Notes under the pieces: model-generated
Told to the model about the DNA's origin: nothing
The model's input: only the letters and a program-made list of their open reading frames with translations
Databases searched by the model: none
Source of the DNA: Candidatus Delongbacteria bacterium
Lineage (GTDB): Bacteria > UBA4055
Reading direction: 5' to 3'
DNA length: 8,488 nucleotides
Assembly (NCBI GenBank): GCA_022013635.1
Contig: JAKLPX010000359.1
Coordinates: 1-8,488, forward strand
Position numbers and translations under genes: made by a program
Shown here: piece by piece, positions 1-6,339 of the stretch
How positions within the stretch are numbered: the stretch's first letter is position 1
Layout of the letters: each line of letters begins with the position of its first letter

Positions 1-221
1 AAAGCAGTCAGAAATACTTTTATATTCAAAGAAATACTAACTCAGAGCTGAAAAAAAATATAGATAAACAAAGATTCTGCGAAAACGAGAAATCGGAAAG
101 GTTTTACAGGCTGATTTACAGAGCATTATCTCAAGAACTCATTTCAATCGGTAAGGCTGCTTCCTTTCTCGGAGAATCTGTGGCGAGTGTCAGGAAGAAT
201 TTTTCAATAGTGATAGATTGA
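1..221 (+). CDS. C-terminal end of an Xre/ImmA-IrrE-type antitoxin (5' partial)
   Basis: The reading frame is open from the window edge and ends at TGA 219-221, giving about 72 residues. The last 40 residues (RLIYRALSQELISIGKAASF, then LGESVASVRK) look like the usual C-terminus of proteins with an Xre-type HTH followed by an ImmA/IrrE (COG2856) zinc-metallopeptidase domain. There a small helical segment of the form RLxxRALxxxxISxxKAAxLLxxSVxxxR follows the peptidase. The HExxH motif and the HTH would lie outside the window and were not seen. In known systems such proteins act as antitoxin and autorepressor for the gene that follows. The stop overlaps the next start by one base (TGATG), which supports translational coupling to the PIN gene. 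The family assignment rests on this tail alone. Confidence 0.7.
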   Translation, partial: SSQKYFYIQRNTNSELKKNIDKQRFCENEKSERFYRLIYRALSQELISIGKAASFLGESVASVRKNFSIVID

Positions 222-721
222 TGAGAGTAATAATCAATGATGCTAATATTTTAATGGATCTTGCTGATCTTGATTTGCTTGAATATTTATCTGGGTTGAA
301 GTATGACTTTCATACAACTGACTTCGTGGTAGCTGAAATCGAAGATGAATCACAAAAAGCAAAGGTTGAAGATTTTATAGAAAATAAAATGCTTAAGGTC
401 GTTTCATTCGATGCCGAAAAACTTAAAATAATATCAGAGCTGAATTTATTGCATACTGGATTAGGAATTACCGACTGTTCAGTACTTCATTATTCAAAAG
501 AAACTGAAGGAATCCTACTGACAGGTGACGGTAAACTCAGGAAAGTCGCACAGGATACTAAAGTTGAAGTCAGAGGAATATTGTTTATATTTGATGAACT
601 TGTAAATAACGGAATTATCACAAATGAATATTCTTTAGAAAAACTTAATAAATTAATGCTCATAAATAGCAGGTTACCTGTAAATGAAATTCAAATCAGA
701 CTTGAGAAATGGAAGAAATAA
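221..721 (+). CDS. PIN-domain ribonuclease, likely toxin partner of the ImmA/IrrE-type protein
   Basis: This 166-residue protein has the layout of a PIN-fold Mg-dependent RNase: INDANILMDL at residues 5-14 with D7, the second acidic residue E39 in FVVAEIE, D85 in GITDCSVLHY, and D103 in LLTGDGKLR. All four acidic positions expected of an active PIN site are present. The start ATG 221 overlaps the upstream TGA by one base. A TTG three bases earlier could also initiate, but it has no better ribosome site, and coupling favours the ATG. PIN proteins directly after ImmA/IrrE genes are a familiar toxin-antitoxin arrangement, so a toxin role is inferred from context. The target RNA cannot be told. 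The tail (about 125-166) is charged and helical and lies beyond the PIN core. Confidence 0.8.
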   Translation: MRVIINDANILMDLADLDLLEYLSGLKYDFHTTDFVVAEIEDESQKAKVEDFIENKMLKVVSFDAEKLKIISELNLLHTGLGITDCSVLHYSKETEGILLTGDGKLRKVAQDTKVEVRGILFIFDELVNNGIITNEYSLEKLNKLMLINSRLPVNEIQIRLEKWKK

Positions 722-1471
722 ATGACTACCCTAGCTCTCTGCGTAAATCATATCTCGGAAAGTCTTTCCGATAATGTTGAATCCATGAAATATTTCATCA
801 GGGAAGTTGCGCTTAAAGGTGCGGAATGTATTGTGTTTTCCGAGGCTGCTTTGACCGGATTGATCAATAATGATGATCCTGTGCATGATTATTGTTTGGC
901 TATCACGCTTGATGATGTTGTGATTAAAGAGATTTTTGAATGTTGTAGTGAAAATAAGATTGATATTGTCTTCGGTTTCTTTGAAAGAAGTGGGAATTCG
1001 ATCTATGATTCGGCTGTATATTTTGATCATAAAAAGAATGTTACTCATACTTACAGACGAATCAGTTCGGGATGGCACGGAGCAGGGGAAAGTAGTAAAG
1101 TTTACAGGCAGGGAACTGAGGTAAAAGTGTTTGATACTAAGATCGGGAATATTTCTTTTTTGATTTGTGGAGATCTGTTTGACGACAGACTTGTTGAAAC
1201 TGTTAGAAATAATGATTCAAACTTGGTTATTGTTCCGTTTGCGAGATGTTTCCCGGAAGAAGTTGATAATTTAAAGGTGTGGAGTATAACTGAAAAATAT
1301 ATTTATGCGGATCAAGTAAAAAAAATCGGTAAGGATACAGTTCTTGTAAACTATATTTCAGGCTACGGGCCGGAAGATTATTTCGGAGGAGTTTTATTCG
1401 TCGGTAAGAACGGAAAGATAAATGCTGAATTGCCTGTATTTGAAAAGGGGATTCTGTATGTTGATATTTAG
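722..1471 (+). CDS. Nitrilase-superfamily carbon-nitrogen hydrolase
   Basis: This 249-residue protein has the alpha-beta-beta-alpha layout of the CN-hydrolase family, which cleaves amide, nitrile or carbamoyl C-N bonds. The general-base glutamate is E41 in CIVFSEAALTG. The nucleophile is C149 in SFLICGDLFDDR, equivalent to the ICYDxRFPE region. The segment that normally holds the catalytic lysine (YRKxHL) reads YRRISSGW at 111-118, with R113 where the lysine would align. YRRIS-type variants occur in a divergent nitrilase-like subgroup, so the protein may still be active, but the canonical triad is not complete by eye. No signal peptide or membrane segment is seen. The start follows the PIN gene's TAA with no gap, and GGAAG at 711-715 serves as ribosome site, so it is almost certainly cotranscribed. 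The substrate is unknown. No terminator is evident downstream. Confidence 0.8.
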   Translation: MTTLALCVNHISESLSDNVESMKYFIREVALKGAECIVFSEAALTGLINNDDPVHDYCLAITLDDVVIKEIFECCSENKIDIVFGFFERSGNSIYDSAVYFDHKKNVTHTYRRISSGWHGAGESSKVYRQGTEVKVFDTKIGNISFLICGDLFDDRLVETVRNNDSNLVIVPFARCFPEEVDNLKVWSITEKYIYADQVKKIGKDTVLVNYISGYGPEDYFGGVLFVGKNGKINAELPVFEKGILYVDI

Positions 1472-1505
1472 GATCGATTATTTTTTTAAGAGTAAAAATG
1501 TAAAT

Positions 1506-1585
1506 AACCAATAGTATTAAATCGTAATATGTGTAAAAATCCAATGGTGTTTTAGCGAATGACTTGCATTTATCCAATGGTGTTT
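1506..1585. repeat. Three copies of a 14-bp repeat at exact 33-bp period
   Basis: ATCCAATGGTGTTT occurs identically at 1539-1552 and 1572-1585. A degenerate copy, AACCAATAGTATTA, lies at 1506-1519. All three starts are 33 bp apart, about three helical turns. Similarity between whole 33-bp units is clear only for the first two (about 18 of 33 positions). The last copy lies inside the spacer of a predicted promoter, so the array may be a set of operators in front of the Fic remnant. It is too short to be CRISPR. Confidence 0.7.
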
Positions 1586-1592
1586 GTATATT
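1564..1592 (+). promoter_or_regulatory. Sigma70-like promoter upstream of the Fic fragment
   Basis: TTGCAT at 1564-1569 and TATATT at 1587-1592 are separated by 17 bp and match the -35 and -10 consensus well. Transcription would start near 1599, inside the first ATGATACTATC repeat. The third 14-bp repeat fills the spacer, the expected place for a repressor site. This is a prediction from the sequence only. Confidence 0.5.
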
Positions 1593-1598
1593 TCCTAT

Positions 1599-1622
1599 AT
1601 GATACTATCAAATGATACTATC
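1599..1622. repeat. Pair of 11-bp direct repeats ATGATACTATC
   Basis: Two identical copies of ATGATACTATC lie at 1599-1609 and 1612-1622, a 13-bp period with AA between them. They sit at the expected transcription start of the 1564-1592 promoter. A second operator type is possible. The first copy also opens a 15-codon frame (MILSNDTIAYLNGVT) whose TGA overlaps the ATG of the Fic fragment. Confidence 0.65.
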
Positions 1623-1642
1623 GCATACCTGAATGGAGTAAC

Positions 1643-2104
1643 ATGAAACCACATGAAGCTGAGTTCATTCATCCATTTACTGACGGCAACGGGCGGATGG
1701 GAAGATTATGGCAAACGGTTTTATTGCGAAGTAAATATCCTGTTTTCGAATTTCTTCCGATAGAAAGCGCGATTAAAGAAAGGCAGAAAGAATATTATGG
1801 TGCGTTGTCTCGATCAGACAGCATAGGCAAATCCACTCCCTTTATTGAATTTATGCTGAAAATAATTGAGATCGAATTGGATAGAATTTTATGGAATGAG
1901 TCTAAAACGATGACCGCTGAAGACAGGCTGAGTGAAGCTAAAGAAAAATTCAACGGTAAAGAATTTACAAGAAAGGAATATCTGCGTCTGTTCAAAGATA
2001 TTTCCACTGCCACTGCAAGCAGAGATTTGAAGTACGGAGTTGAATCGGGATCACTTTTTAAAGCAGGTGAAAAGAGATTATCTAAATATAAATTTAATCA
2101 ATAG
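1643..2104 (+). CDS. N-terminally truncated Fic family protein (probable gene remnant)
   Basis: This 153-residue frame begins almost at the Fic signature. HPFTDGNGRMGR at residues 10-21 is a full HPFx(D/E)GNGRxxR motif, with catalytic His10 and the GNGR anion-hole loop. A winged-helix-like segment follows at about 103-151 (FTRKEYLRLFKDISTATASR). Fic enzymes transfer AMP or related groups from a nucleotide to a target hydroxyl. Complete relatives of this type are usually more than 300 residues, with an N-terminal domain and the first Fic helices before the motif. Those parts are missing here, and no frame between 1472 and 1642 encodes them. GGAG at 1635-1638 with 4-base spacing could still drive translation. 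The fragment lacks the substrate-binding flap and any inhibitory helix, so I expect it to be inactive or a pseudogene. A short DNA-binding product remains possible. Confidence 0.65.
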   Translation: MKPHEAEFIHPFTDGNGRMGRLWQTVLLRSKYPVFEFLPIESAIKERQKEYYGALSRSDSIGKSTPFIEFMLKIIEIELDRILWNESKTMTAEDRLSEAKEKFNGKEFTRKEYLRLFKDISTATASRDLKYGVESGSLFKAGEKRLSKYKFNQ

Positions 2105-2208
2105 GATATTTTTTATGACCGGTTTTTCTGAAGAGCAGGAAAACAGTTAATTGAGATAGTACTTAATTATTTAAAAAAAGGTAAAATGTATCTCGACGAA
2201 TAGAATTT

Positions 2209-3417
2209 CTATTTTATTCCAAAAATGGCTTTTATGAACTGATCGTCTTTTATAAGCCCGTAATATCCTTTTTCAACAGATGTTTCATTATATTCAGTCA
2301 CTGTGTCCGGTTCTTCTCCCGGACGGTAAATTATGAACGGGACAGGATCGTGCGTATGAGTCCTTACACTGCACGGAGTTGCGTGATCAGGCGTAACAGC
2401 TATCGCGACCGGTTCGTCAAATTTTGCAGTTTCTTCCATAATGTATTTTACAACCCTTTTGTCCAAATATTCCAAAGCTTTGATCTTTAATTCGACATTG
2501 CCTTCGTGACCGGCTTCATCAGTAGCTTCAATGTGAAGATATACAAGGTCATGGGATTTTAGTGCTTCTACGGCTGCTTTAGCCTTACCTTCATAATTAG
2601 TGGTATATAATCCTGTAGCTCCTTCAACATGAATGATATCCATACCTGCATAAGCTCCTATTCCGTAAAGCAGATCAACGGCAGAAATTACCGCGCCTGT
2701 CTTGCCGTAGAGTTCCTTTAAAGTCTTCATTTCAGGTTTGTATCCTGCCGACCAGAACCACACCGAATTTGCGGGATCTTTTCCTTCCGCAGTTCTTTTT
2801 ATGTTAACCGGATGATCTTTCAATATTTTCTGAGATCTTGATATCAGATCGCTCAATATCCTGCAAGTATCATCGGCTTCGGGGATCAAAGATTCAGGCA
2901 TGACATTGTTAAATGGAGTTCCCGGCACATCATGAGGCGGAGTCAGCTTTAATTCCTTTCTTCCGTTCTTGAGAACGAACAGGTGTCTGTAACTCACTCC
3001 TTTATGAAACAGTTGAAACTCGTTTGCGAATTCATTATTCAGAGCATCTATCAGCTGATGCGATTCTTCAGAGCTGATATGTCCGGCAGAATGATTCTTT
3101 ATCTTTCCGTCCTGAATGCATATCAGATTGCATCTCATCGCGAGGTCGTCGGAATTAAGTTTGACGCCCATGCTTGCGGCTTCGAGAACTCCGCGTCCCT
3201 GATATAATTTTCTGACATCATAACCGAGAACGGCCATATTGGCGACTTCGCTTCCCGGCGGAAGTTCGTCCGGCACTGTTCTGAACAGACCGCACCTGCC
3301 CATTTTGGCAAGTTTATCAATATTCGTAATATCAGCCGCCATTAAAGGAGTTTTGCCGCCGAGTTTCTCTATCGGATAATCGCTCATTCCGTCGCCGAGA
3401 ATGATAATGTATTTCAT
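2209..3417 (-). CDS. apgM: ApgM-family alkaline-phosphatase-superfamily enzyme; phosphoglycerate mutase or proposed homoserine kinase
   Basis: The full-length 402-residue protein belongs to the archaeal-type cofactor-independent phosphoglycerate mutase family (COG3635). Visible active-site residues follow the alkaline phosphatase superfamily pattern: D9 in ILGDGMSD, the phosphoryl-accepting S56 in PPGSEVANMAVLGYD, H162-D163 in PPHDVPG, D300 and H304 in EATDEAGHEG, D344-H345 in TPDHATP, and H356 in HTHDP. Family members either interconvert 3- and 2-phosphoglycerate or, in bacteria where they sit with threonine genes, have been proposed to act as homoserine kinase (the TIGRFAM 'proposed homoserine kinase' group). 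Here the gene directly follows thrC on the same strand, which favours the threonine role. This is inference from context; sequence by eye cannot separate the two. AAAGGA at 3425-3430 with 7-base spacing fixes the start. No terminator is evident downstream. Confidence 0.9.
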   Translation of the reverse strand: MKYIIILGDGMSDYPIEKLGGKTPLMAADITNIDKLAKMGRCGLFRTVPDELPPGSEVANMAVLGYDVRKLYQGRGVLEAASMGVKLNSDDLAMRCNLICIQDGKIKNHSAGHISSEESHQLIDALNNEFANEFQLFHKGVSYRHLFVLKNGRKELKLTPPHDVPGTPFNNVMPESLIPEADDTCRILSDLISRSQKILKDHPVNIKRTAEGKDPANSVWFWSAGYKPEMKTLKELYGKTGAVISAVDLLYGIGAYAGMDIIHVEGATGLYTTNYEGKAKAAVEALKSHDLVYLHIEATDEAGHEGNVELKIKALEYLDKRVVKYIMEETAKFDEPVAIAVTPDHATPCSVRTHTHDPVPFIIYRPGEEPDTVTEYNETSVEKGYYGLIKDDQFIKAIFGIK

Positions 3418-3436
3418 GTCATGGTCCTTTCGTTAT

Positions 3437-3498
3437 AATTATGCGTAATACGGTACACAAGGGGTTTAAACCCCTTGCTGACCGGATTACGCATAATT
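3437..3498. repeat. 62-bp near-perfect palindromic element between thrC and apgM
   Basis: The element is symmetric about 3467/3468. Its core is the perfect 20-bp palindrome CAAGGGGTTTAAACCCCTTG at 3458-3477. The outer arms ATTATGCGTAAT (3438-3449) and ATTACGCATAAT (3486-3497) are perfect complements. The joining segments pair at four positions, CGGT (3451-3454) with ACCG (3481-3484). In all, 27 of 31 positions pair. There is no T-run after the hairpin, so it is not a standard terminator. It resembles a REP- or MITE-like intergenic repeat. The right arm overlaps the last codons and the stop of thrC. Confidence 0.8.
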
Positions 3499-4851
3499 TT
3501 CTATTAAATATTTTTTAAAATCTGAGTATTCCAAACCGATCTTGTCATACTGCTCTTTTTTATCTTCTAAACCTGCAAGACTTTTCGGAAGTTCAGGATC
3601 AAATCCCAATAATTTTATGATCTGCTCGGGAAATTTTGCAGGATGTGCCGTTTCGAGAGAAATATAAAGCTGATCTTTATCGTCTCCGTGAGATTTAATA
3701 TATTCATGCAAACCTGCCCAGCCTACCGATCCGTGAGGTTCAAGAACAATCTTATGTGTTTTATATGCTTCTTTTATAGTTTCCTTAGTGTGCTCGTCGT
3801 TTATACTTACAGCCCAGATATCGTGTTTCATAGCTTTCATATCGGCTTTTTTTAAGATCGTTCCTTTTTCGCTCATTACTCCGCCGTACAGCGCCACCAG
3901 CCTTGACATATTGCTCGGATGCCCTACATTCATTGCGCTTGAAATACAATTTCTCGAAGGAACTATAATATCGTAATCTTCTGAATTAAGAAATTTCGGA
4001 TATTCATCGTTATCATTTGTTGAAATTATGAATTTTTTTACGGGAAGCCCCATTTTCATCGCAATTACGCCGCCCATCATGTCGCCGAAGTTTCCCGACG
4101 GCACGGAGAAGATCACTTTTTCGTCCTTCGTTTTTTTTAATTTTGCATAAGAATAGAAATAATATACCGTCTGAGGTATCAATCTCCCTATGTTGATCGA
4201 ATTGGCGGAAGATAAGTTTAAATAGTCTAATTCATGATCTGCAAAAGCCTGTTTAACCAGCGCCTGGCAGTCATCAAATTTACCTTCAAGAGAAACGGTC
4301 TGAACATTATCGCCTAAGGTCGTCATTTGCTTTCTCTGCCTGTTCGTGACTTCTTTTTGAGGGAAAAGTACCAAGGCCTTAACATTTTTCAATCCGAAAT
4401 AAGCGTTGGCGATCGCGCTTCCCGTATCTCCGGAAGTAGCTGTCAGAATAAGAAGATTTCTCTTATCTCTTGTCAGATAATAATTCATCAGCCTGCCCAT
4501 CATTCTTGCAGCAAAATCCTTGAAAGAAGCTGTCGGTCCCTGATCTAATCTCATTACGAATTTTCTGTCATAACCATTTTCCAGAGGAACTTCGAAATTA
4601 TAAGCGTCTTTACATAATGCTTTCAGATCATCGGCAGGTATATCATTTTTTAAAAATTTATGTATAACATCATAAGCAATTTCCCAGTATTTCTTGTGGG
4701 AAAAACTCTCCAACTCTTCGCTTGTCAATTGAGGTATATGGTCAGGCATATAAAGTCCTTTATCCGGCGCAATGCCTTTTAAAAGTGCCTCCTTGAACGA
4801 TACGGGAGCTGCCTTGAGATTTGTCGAGTGGTACAATATCGGTTTTGACAT
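3487..4851 (-). CDS. thrC: Threonine synthase
   Basis: This 454-residue PLP enzyme converts O-phosphohomoserine to threonine, the last step of threonine synthesis, in the cytoplasm. It is of the longer threonine synthase type with an N-terminal ThrC domain (YHSTNLKAAPVSFKEALLKG at 7-26). The Schiff-base lysine is K111 in GPTASFKDFAARMMGRL. TATSGDTGSA at 137-146, SVPSGNFGD at 249-257, GHPSNMSR at 310-317, EPHGSVGWAG at 371-380 and ETAHPAKFPE at 400-409 are all as in the family. The frame is open 34 codons further upstream, but I chose 4851 because MSKPILYHST is the usual N-terminus and AAGGAG lies 5 bases before it. The ApgM-family gene follows 69 bases downstream. The final residues NYA and the stop lie within the arm of a palindromic repeat. 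Confidence 0.95.
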   Translation of the reverse strand: MSKPILYHSTNLKAAPVSFKEALLKGIAPDKGLYMPDHIPQLTSEELESFSHKKYWEIAYDVIHKFLKNDIPADDLKALCKDAYNFEVPLENGYDRKFVMRLDQGPTASFKDFAARMMGRLMNYYLTRDKRNLLILTATSGDTGSAIANAYFGLKNVKALVLFPQKEVTNRQRKQMTTLGDNVQTVSLEGKFDDCQALVKQAFADHELDYLNLSSANSINIGRLIPQTVYYFYSYAKLKKTKDEKVIFSVPSGNFGDMMGGVIAMKMGLPVKKFIISTNDNDEYPKFLNSEDYDIIVPSRNCISSAMNVGHPSNMSRLVALYGGVMSEKGTILKKADMKAMKHDIWAVSINDEHTKETIKEAYKTHKIVLEPHGSVGWAGLHEYIKSHGDDKDQLYISLETAHPAKFPEQIIKLLGFDPELPKSLAGLEDKKEQYDKIGLEYSDFKKYLIENYA

Positions 4852-4856
4852 GGGTT

Positions 4857-4862
4857 CTCCTT
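4857..4862 (-). promoter_or_regulatory. Ribosome binding site of thrC
   Basis: On the minus strand AAGGAG is followed by five bases and ATG at 4851. This strong site decides for the 454-residue start over the upstream in-frame ATG at 4953. Confidence 0.8.
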
Positions 4863-4906
4863 TTATATTATGAGAAATAACACAGCTTAATTTCACAGCG
4901 GTTTGT

Positions 4907-4935
4907 AAATTATGAATTTTTATAAGTTTTTGCAA
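4907..4935 (-). promoter_or_regulatory. Candidate promoter of thrC-apgM
   Basis: On the minus strand TTGCAA (4935-4930) and TAATTT (4912-4907) are 17 bp apart. Transcription would start near 4900 and give a leader of about 50 bases. The surroundings are very AT-rich, so other -10 matches exist and this is only a candidate. No attenuator hairpin or Thr/Ile-codon leader peptide was seen. Confidence 0.35.
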
Positions 4936-4994
4936 CAGTTTTAATATTGGCATAAAATTTCAAAAATCCGCCGCAATTTTTCTAAATTATAATC

Positions 4995-5026
4995 TTGATA
5001 TTTGAAATAAATCTTTTTAATATCAA
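4995..5026 (+). promoter_or_regulatory. Promoter with overlapping inverted repeat, upstream of the 413-residue gene
   Basis: TTGATA (4995-5000) and TAATAT (5018-5023) are 17 bp apart, close to the sigma70 consensus. The same stretch carries an inverted repeat, TTGATATT (4995-5002) and AATATCAA (5019-5026) with 16 bases between, so each arm covers one promoter box. This suits a dimeric regulator but could be chance in AT-rich DNA. The expected leader is about 55 bases, ending in the ribosome site GGAGGA at 5075-5080. Confidence 0.55.
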
Positions 5027-5085
5027 ATGTCCGGGTTTTCAGCATACATGCAAAATAATTTGAAATAATAAATCGGAGGAACAAA

Positions 5086-6327
5086 ATGAAGTACGAACTA
5101 TTATCTGAAAGAGACAAAAAGGCAATGGACGCACTGAAAAAATTTCACGGCGGAGCTAAAAAGATCAACAAGACAATTGAGTTTATGAGCAAACTTGAAA
5201 ACCGTAAAAAAATACTCAAGGAAAAAGGTTACGGCGAAATGATAGCCGACGCAGAGAAACTGATAAAGAAATTTCCGAAACTTGAAAAGTTTGAAAAAGA
5301 GAATAAAATCTCATATCAGAAGAAATTCGGAACTGCAAGAAGCCAGGTATCTGGATTTCAGGGCGCAAAAGTTACTCATCATTTCATGAAAAAAGTTGTA
5401 AAAACCGCAAAAACCAACCCGTGTATGGTACCTGCGGAAATGATCTCAGTCGTTCCGTTAACCGATCATTATGTTTACAGCGGCGATCTTATGGCTACTT
5501 TGGCAATGACTGAAAACATCATGGGTACTTCAAAGTATTGCAGCACAAATCTTATCGGGATCCCTCAACCGGAAAAAAGATTTAAAGAACTTGAAAAAGC
5601 TACAGGAGAGAAGTTTGAAAGGACGAAATGCGATAAAACAAACTCGGCTCTTACGCTTAAAAATCAGGGCACTTTCTTCGGAAATTTCGGCGGTATTGAA
5701 GTCGCGAACAGCAATCACCTGATATATCTTGACGGTGTTACGAGAACTGCAATGGAAACAGGCGGAGATTTTTATCTGAATCCTAGCTGGAGCTCTATTA
5801 TTGCGGCATGCTATTACGCCAAGGATATTCCCAAATTGACTTTCAAGGTTTCAATGCTTTTATCAACTCAGACAACGATGCAGTTCAGAATGCTGTTGAA
5901 TATTATCAATGCATATATAAGAAAAGACGGCACAACTCCGATCTATGAAATAAATATCGGAAACGGTGCTGATTCGGACACTTTCATTCAGTGCGCAAAA
6001 GAACTGAAAGCAAGCGGAATAAAAGGCGTAAGTTTAGCCGCTCATATCCGTATTAATCCTGATCTTGGAATGGCTAATTTCGATTGGACAAAAAATGCTT
6101 ATAAAGTATTGGAAAGCGGAACAGACATAACCTATAAGTACGAAAGTGACGGCACTTCAAGGGAATTGGATACAATGGCAGCTTACTTTTTATCCGATGA
6201 AGAAAGAAATAACTTATCTGATAAGATCGGCGATGTGATCTATTATAAATCGCTTAAAGCTACCAATGACGGAAAAGATTTTATGAAGAAGGGTATTAAA
6301 ACCTTATTCGGCAAAGGTTCTTTATAA
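5086..6327 (+). CDS. Conserved-looking protein of unrecognised family, 413 residues
   Basis: I do not recognise this protein. It is clearly a real gene: it has a strong promoter, GGAGGA five bases before ATG, and normal codon use. Residues 1-85 are rich in Lys and Glu and predicted helical (KKFPKLEKFEKENK at 61-74). A more conserved-looking part begins near 90. It contains TNPCMVPAEMISVVPLTDHY at 110-129, GTFFGNFGGIEVANSNHLIY at 195-214, LNPSWSSIIAACYYAKDIPK at 231-250, YEINIGNGADSDTF at 287-300 and KGVSLAAHIRINPDLGMANF at 313-332. The run of beta-alpha-like segments from about 230 to 345 could be part of a TIM-barrel-type enzyme, but this is a guess. Cysteines at 113, 152, 182, 242 and 303 do not form a metal motif. 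There is no signal peptide or membrane helix, so it should be cytosolic. It shares an operon with an aminotransferase 12 bases downstream, which points to amino-acid or amine metabolism. Confidence 0.85.
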   Translation: MKYELLSERDKKAMDALKKFHGGAKKINKTIEFMSKLENRKKILKEKGYGEMIADAEKLIKKFPKLEKFEKENKISYQKKFGTARSQVSGFQGAKVTHHFMKKVVKTAKTNPCMVPAEMISVVPLTDHYVYSGDLMATLAMTENIMGTSKYCSTNLIGIPQPEKRFKELEKATGEKFERTKCDKTNSALTLKNQGTFFGNFGGIEVANSNHLIYLDGVTRTAMETGGDFYLNPSWSSIIAACYYAKDIPKLTFKVSMLLSTQTTMQFRMLLNIINAYIRKDGTTPIYEINIGNGADSDTFIQCAKELKASGIKGVSLAAHIRINPDLGMANFDWTKNAYKVLESGTDITYKYESDGTSRELDTMAAYFLSDEERNNLSDKIGDVIYYKSLKATNDGKDFMKKGIKTLFGKGSL

Positions 6328-6339
6328 AAAGAGGTTAAA

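Noticed and set aside
1227..1577. 116-codon reverse-strand frame across the hydrolase 3' end and the repeat region
   Set aside because: It is antisense to a clear gene, has no ribosome site and looks like low-complexity chance coding.
1506..1585. Decayed CRISPR array
   Set aside because: The repeats are only 14 bp with 19-bp intervals, there are three copies, and no cas gene is present.
2105..2208. Short frames between the Fic fragment and the ApgM gene, such as MTGFSEEQENS from 2114 and a shifted frame ending KKGKMYLDE
   Set aside because: Joined by a frameshift they could be the scar of a small gene, but they are too short and match nothing I recognise. No hairpin terminator is seen here either.
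2199..2213. ATAGAA/TTCTAT inverted repeat as terminator of the ApgM gene
   Set aside because: It has a one-base loop, is all A-T apart from one pair, overlaps the stop codon and has no following T-run on the minus strand.
4852..4953. 34-residue N-terminal extension of ThrC starting at ATG 4953
   Set aside because: The extension would include the candidate promoter and the AAGGAG ribosome site, is not like ThrC N-termini, and the ATG at 4851 has the ideal spacing.
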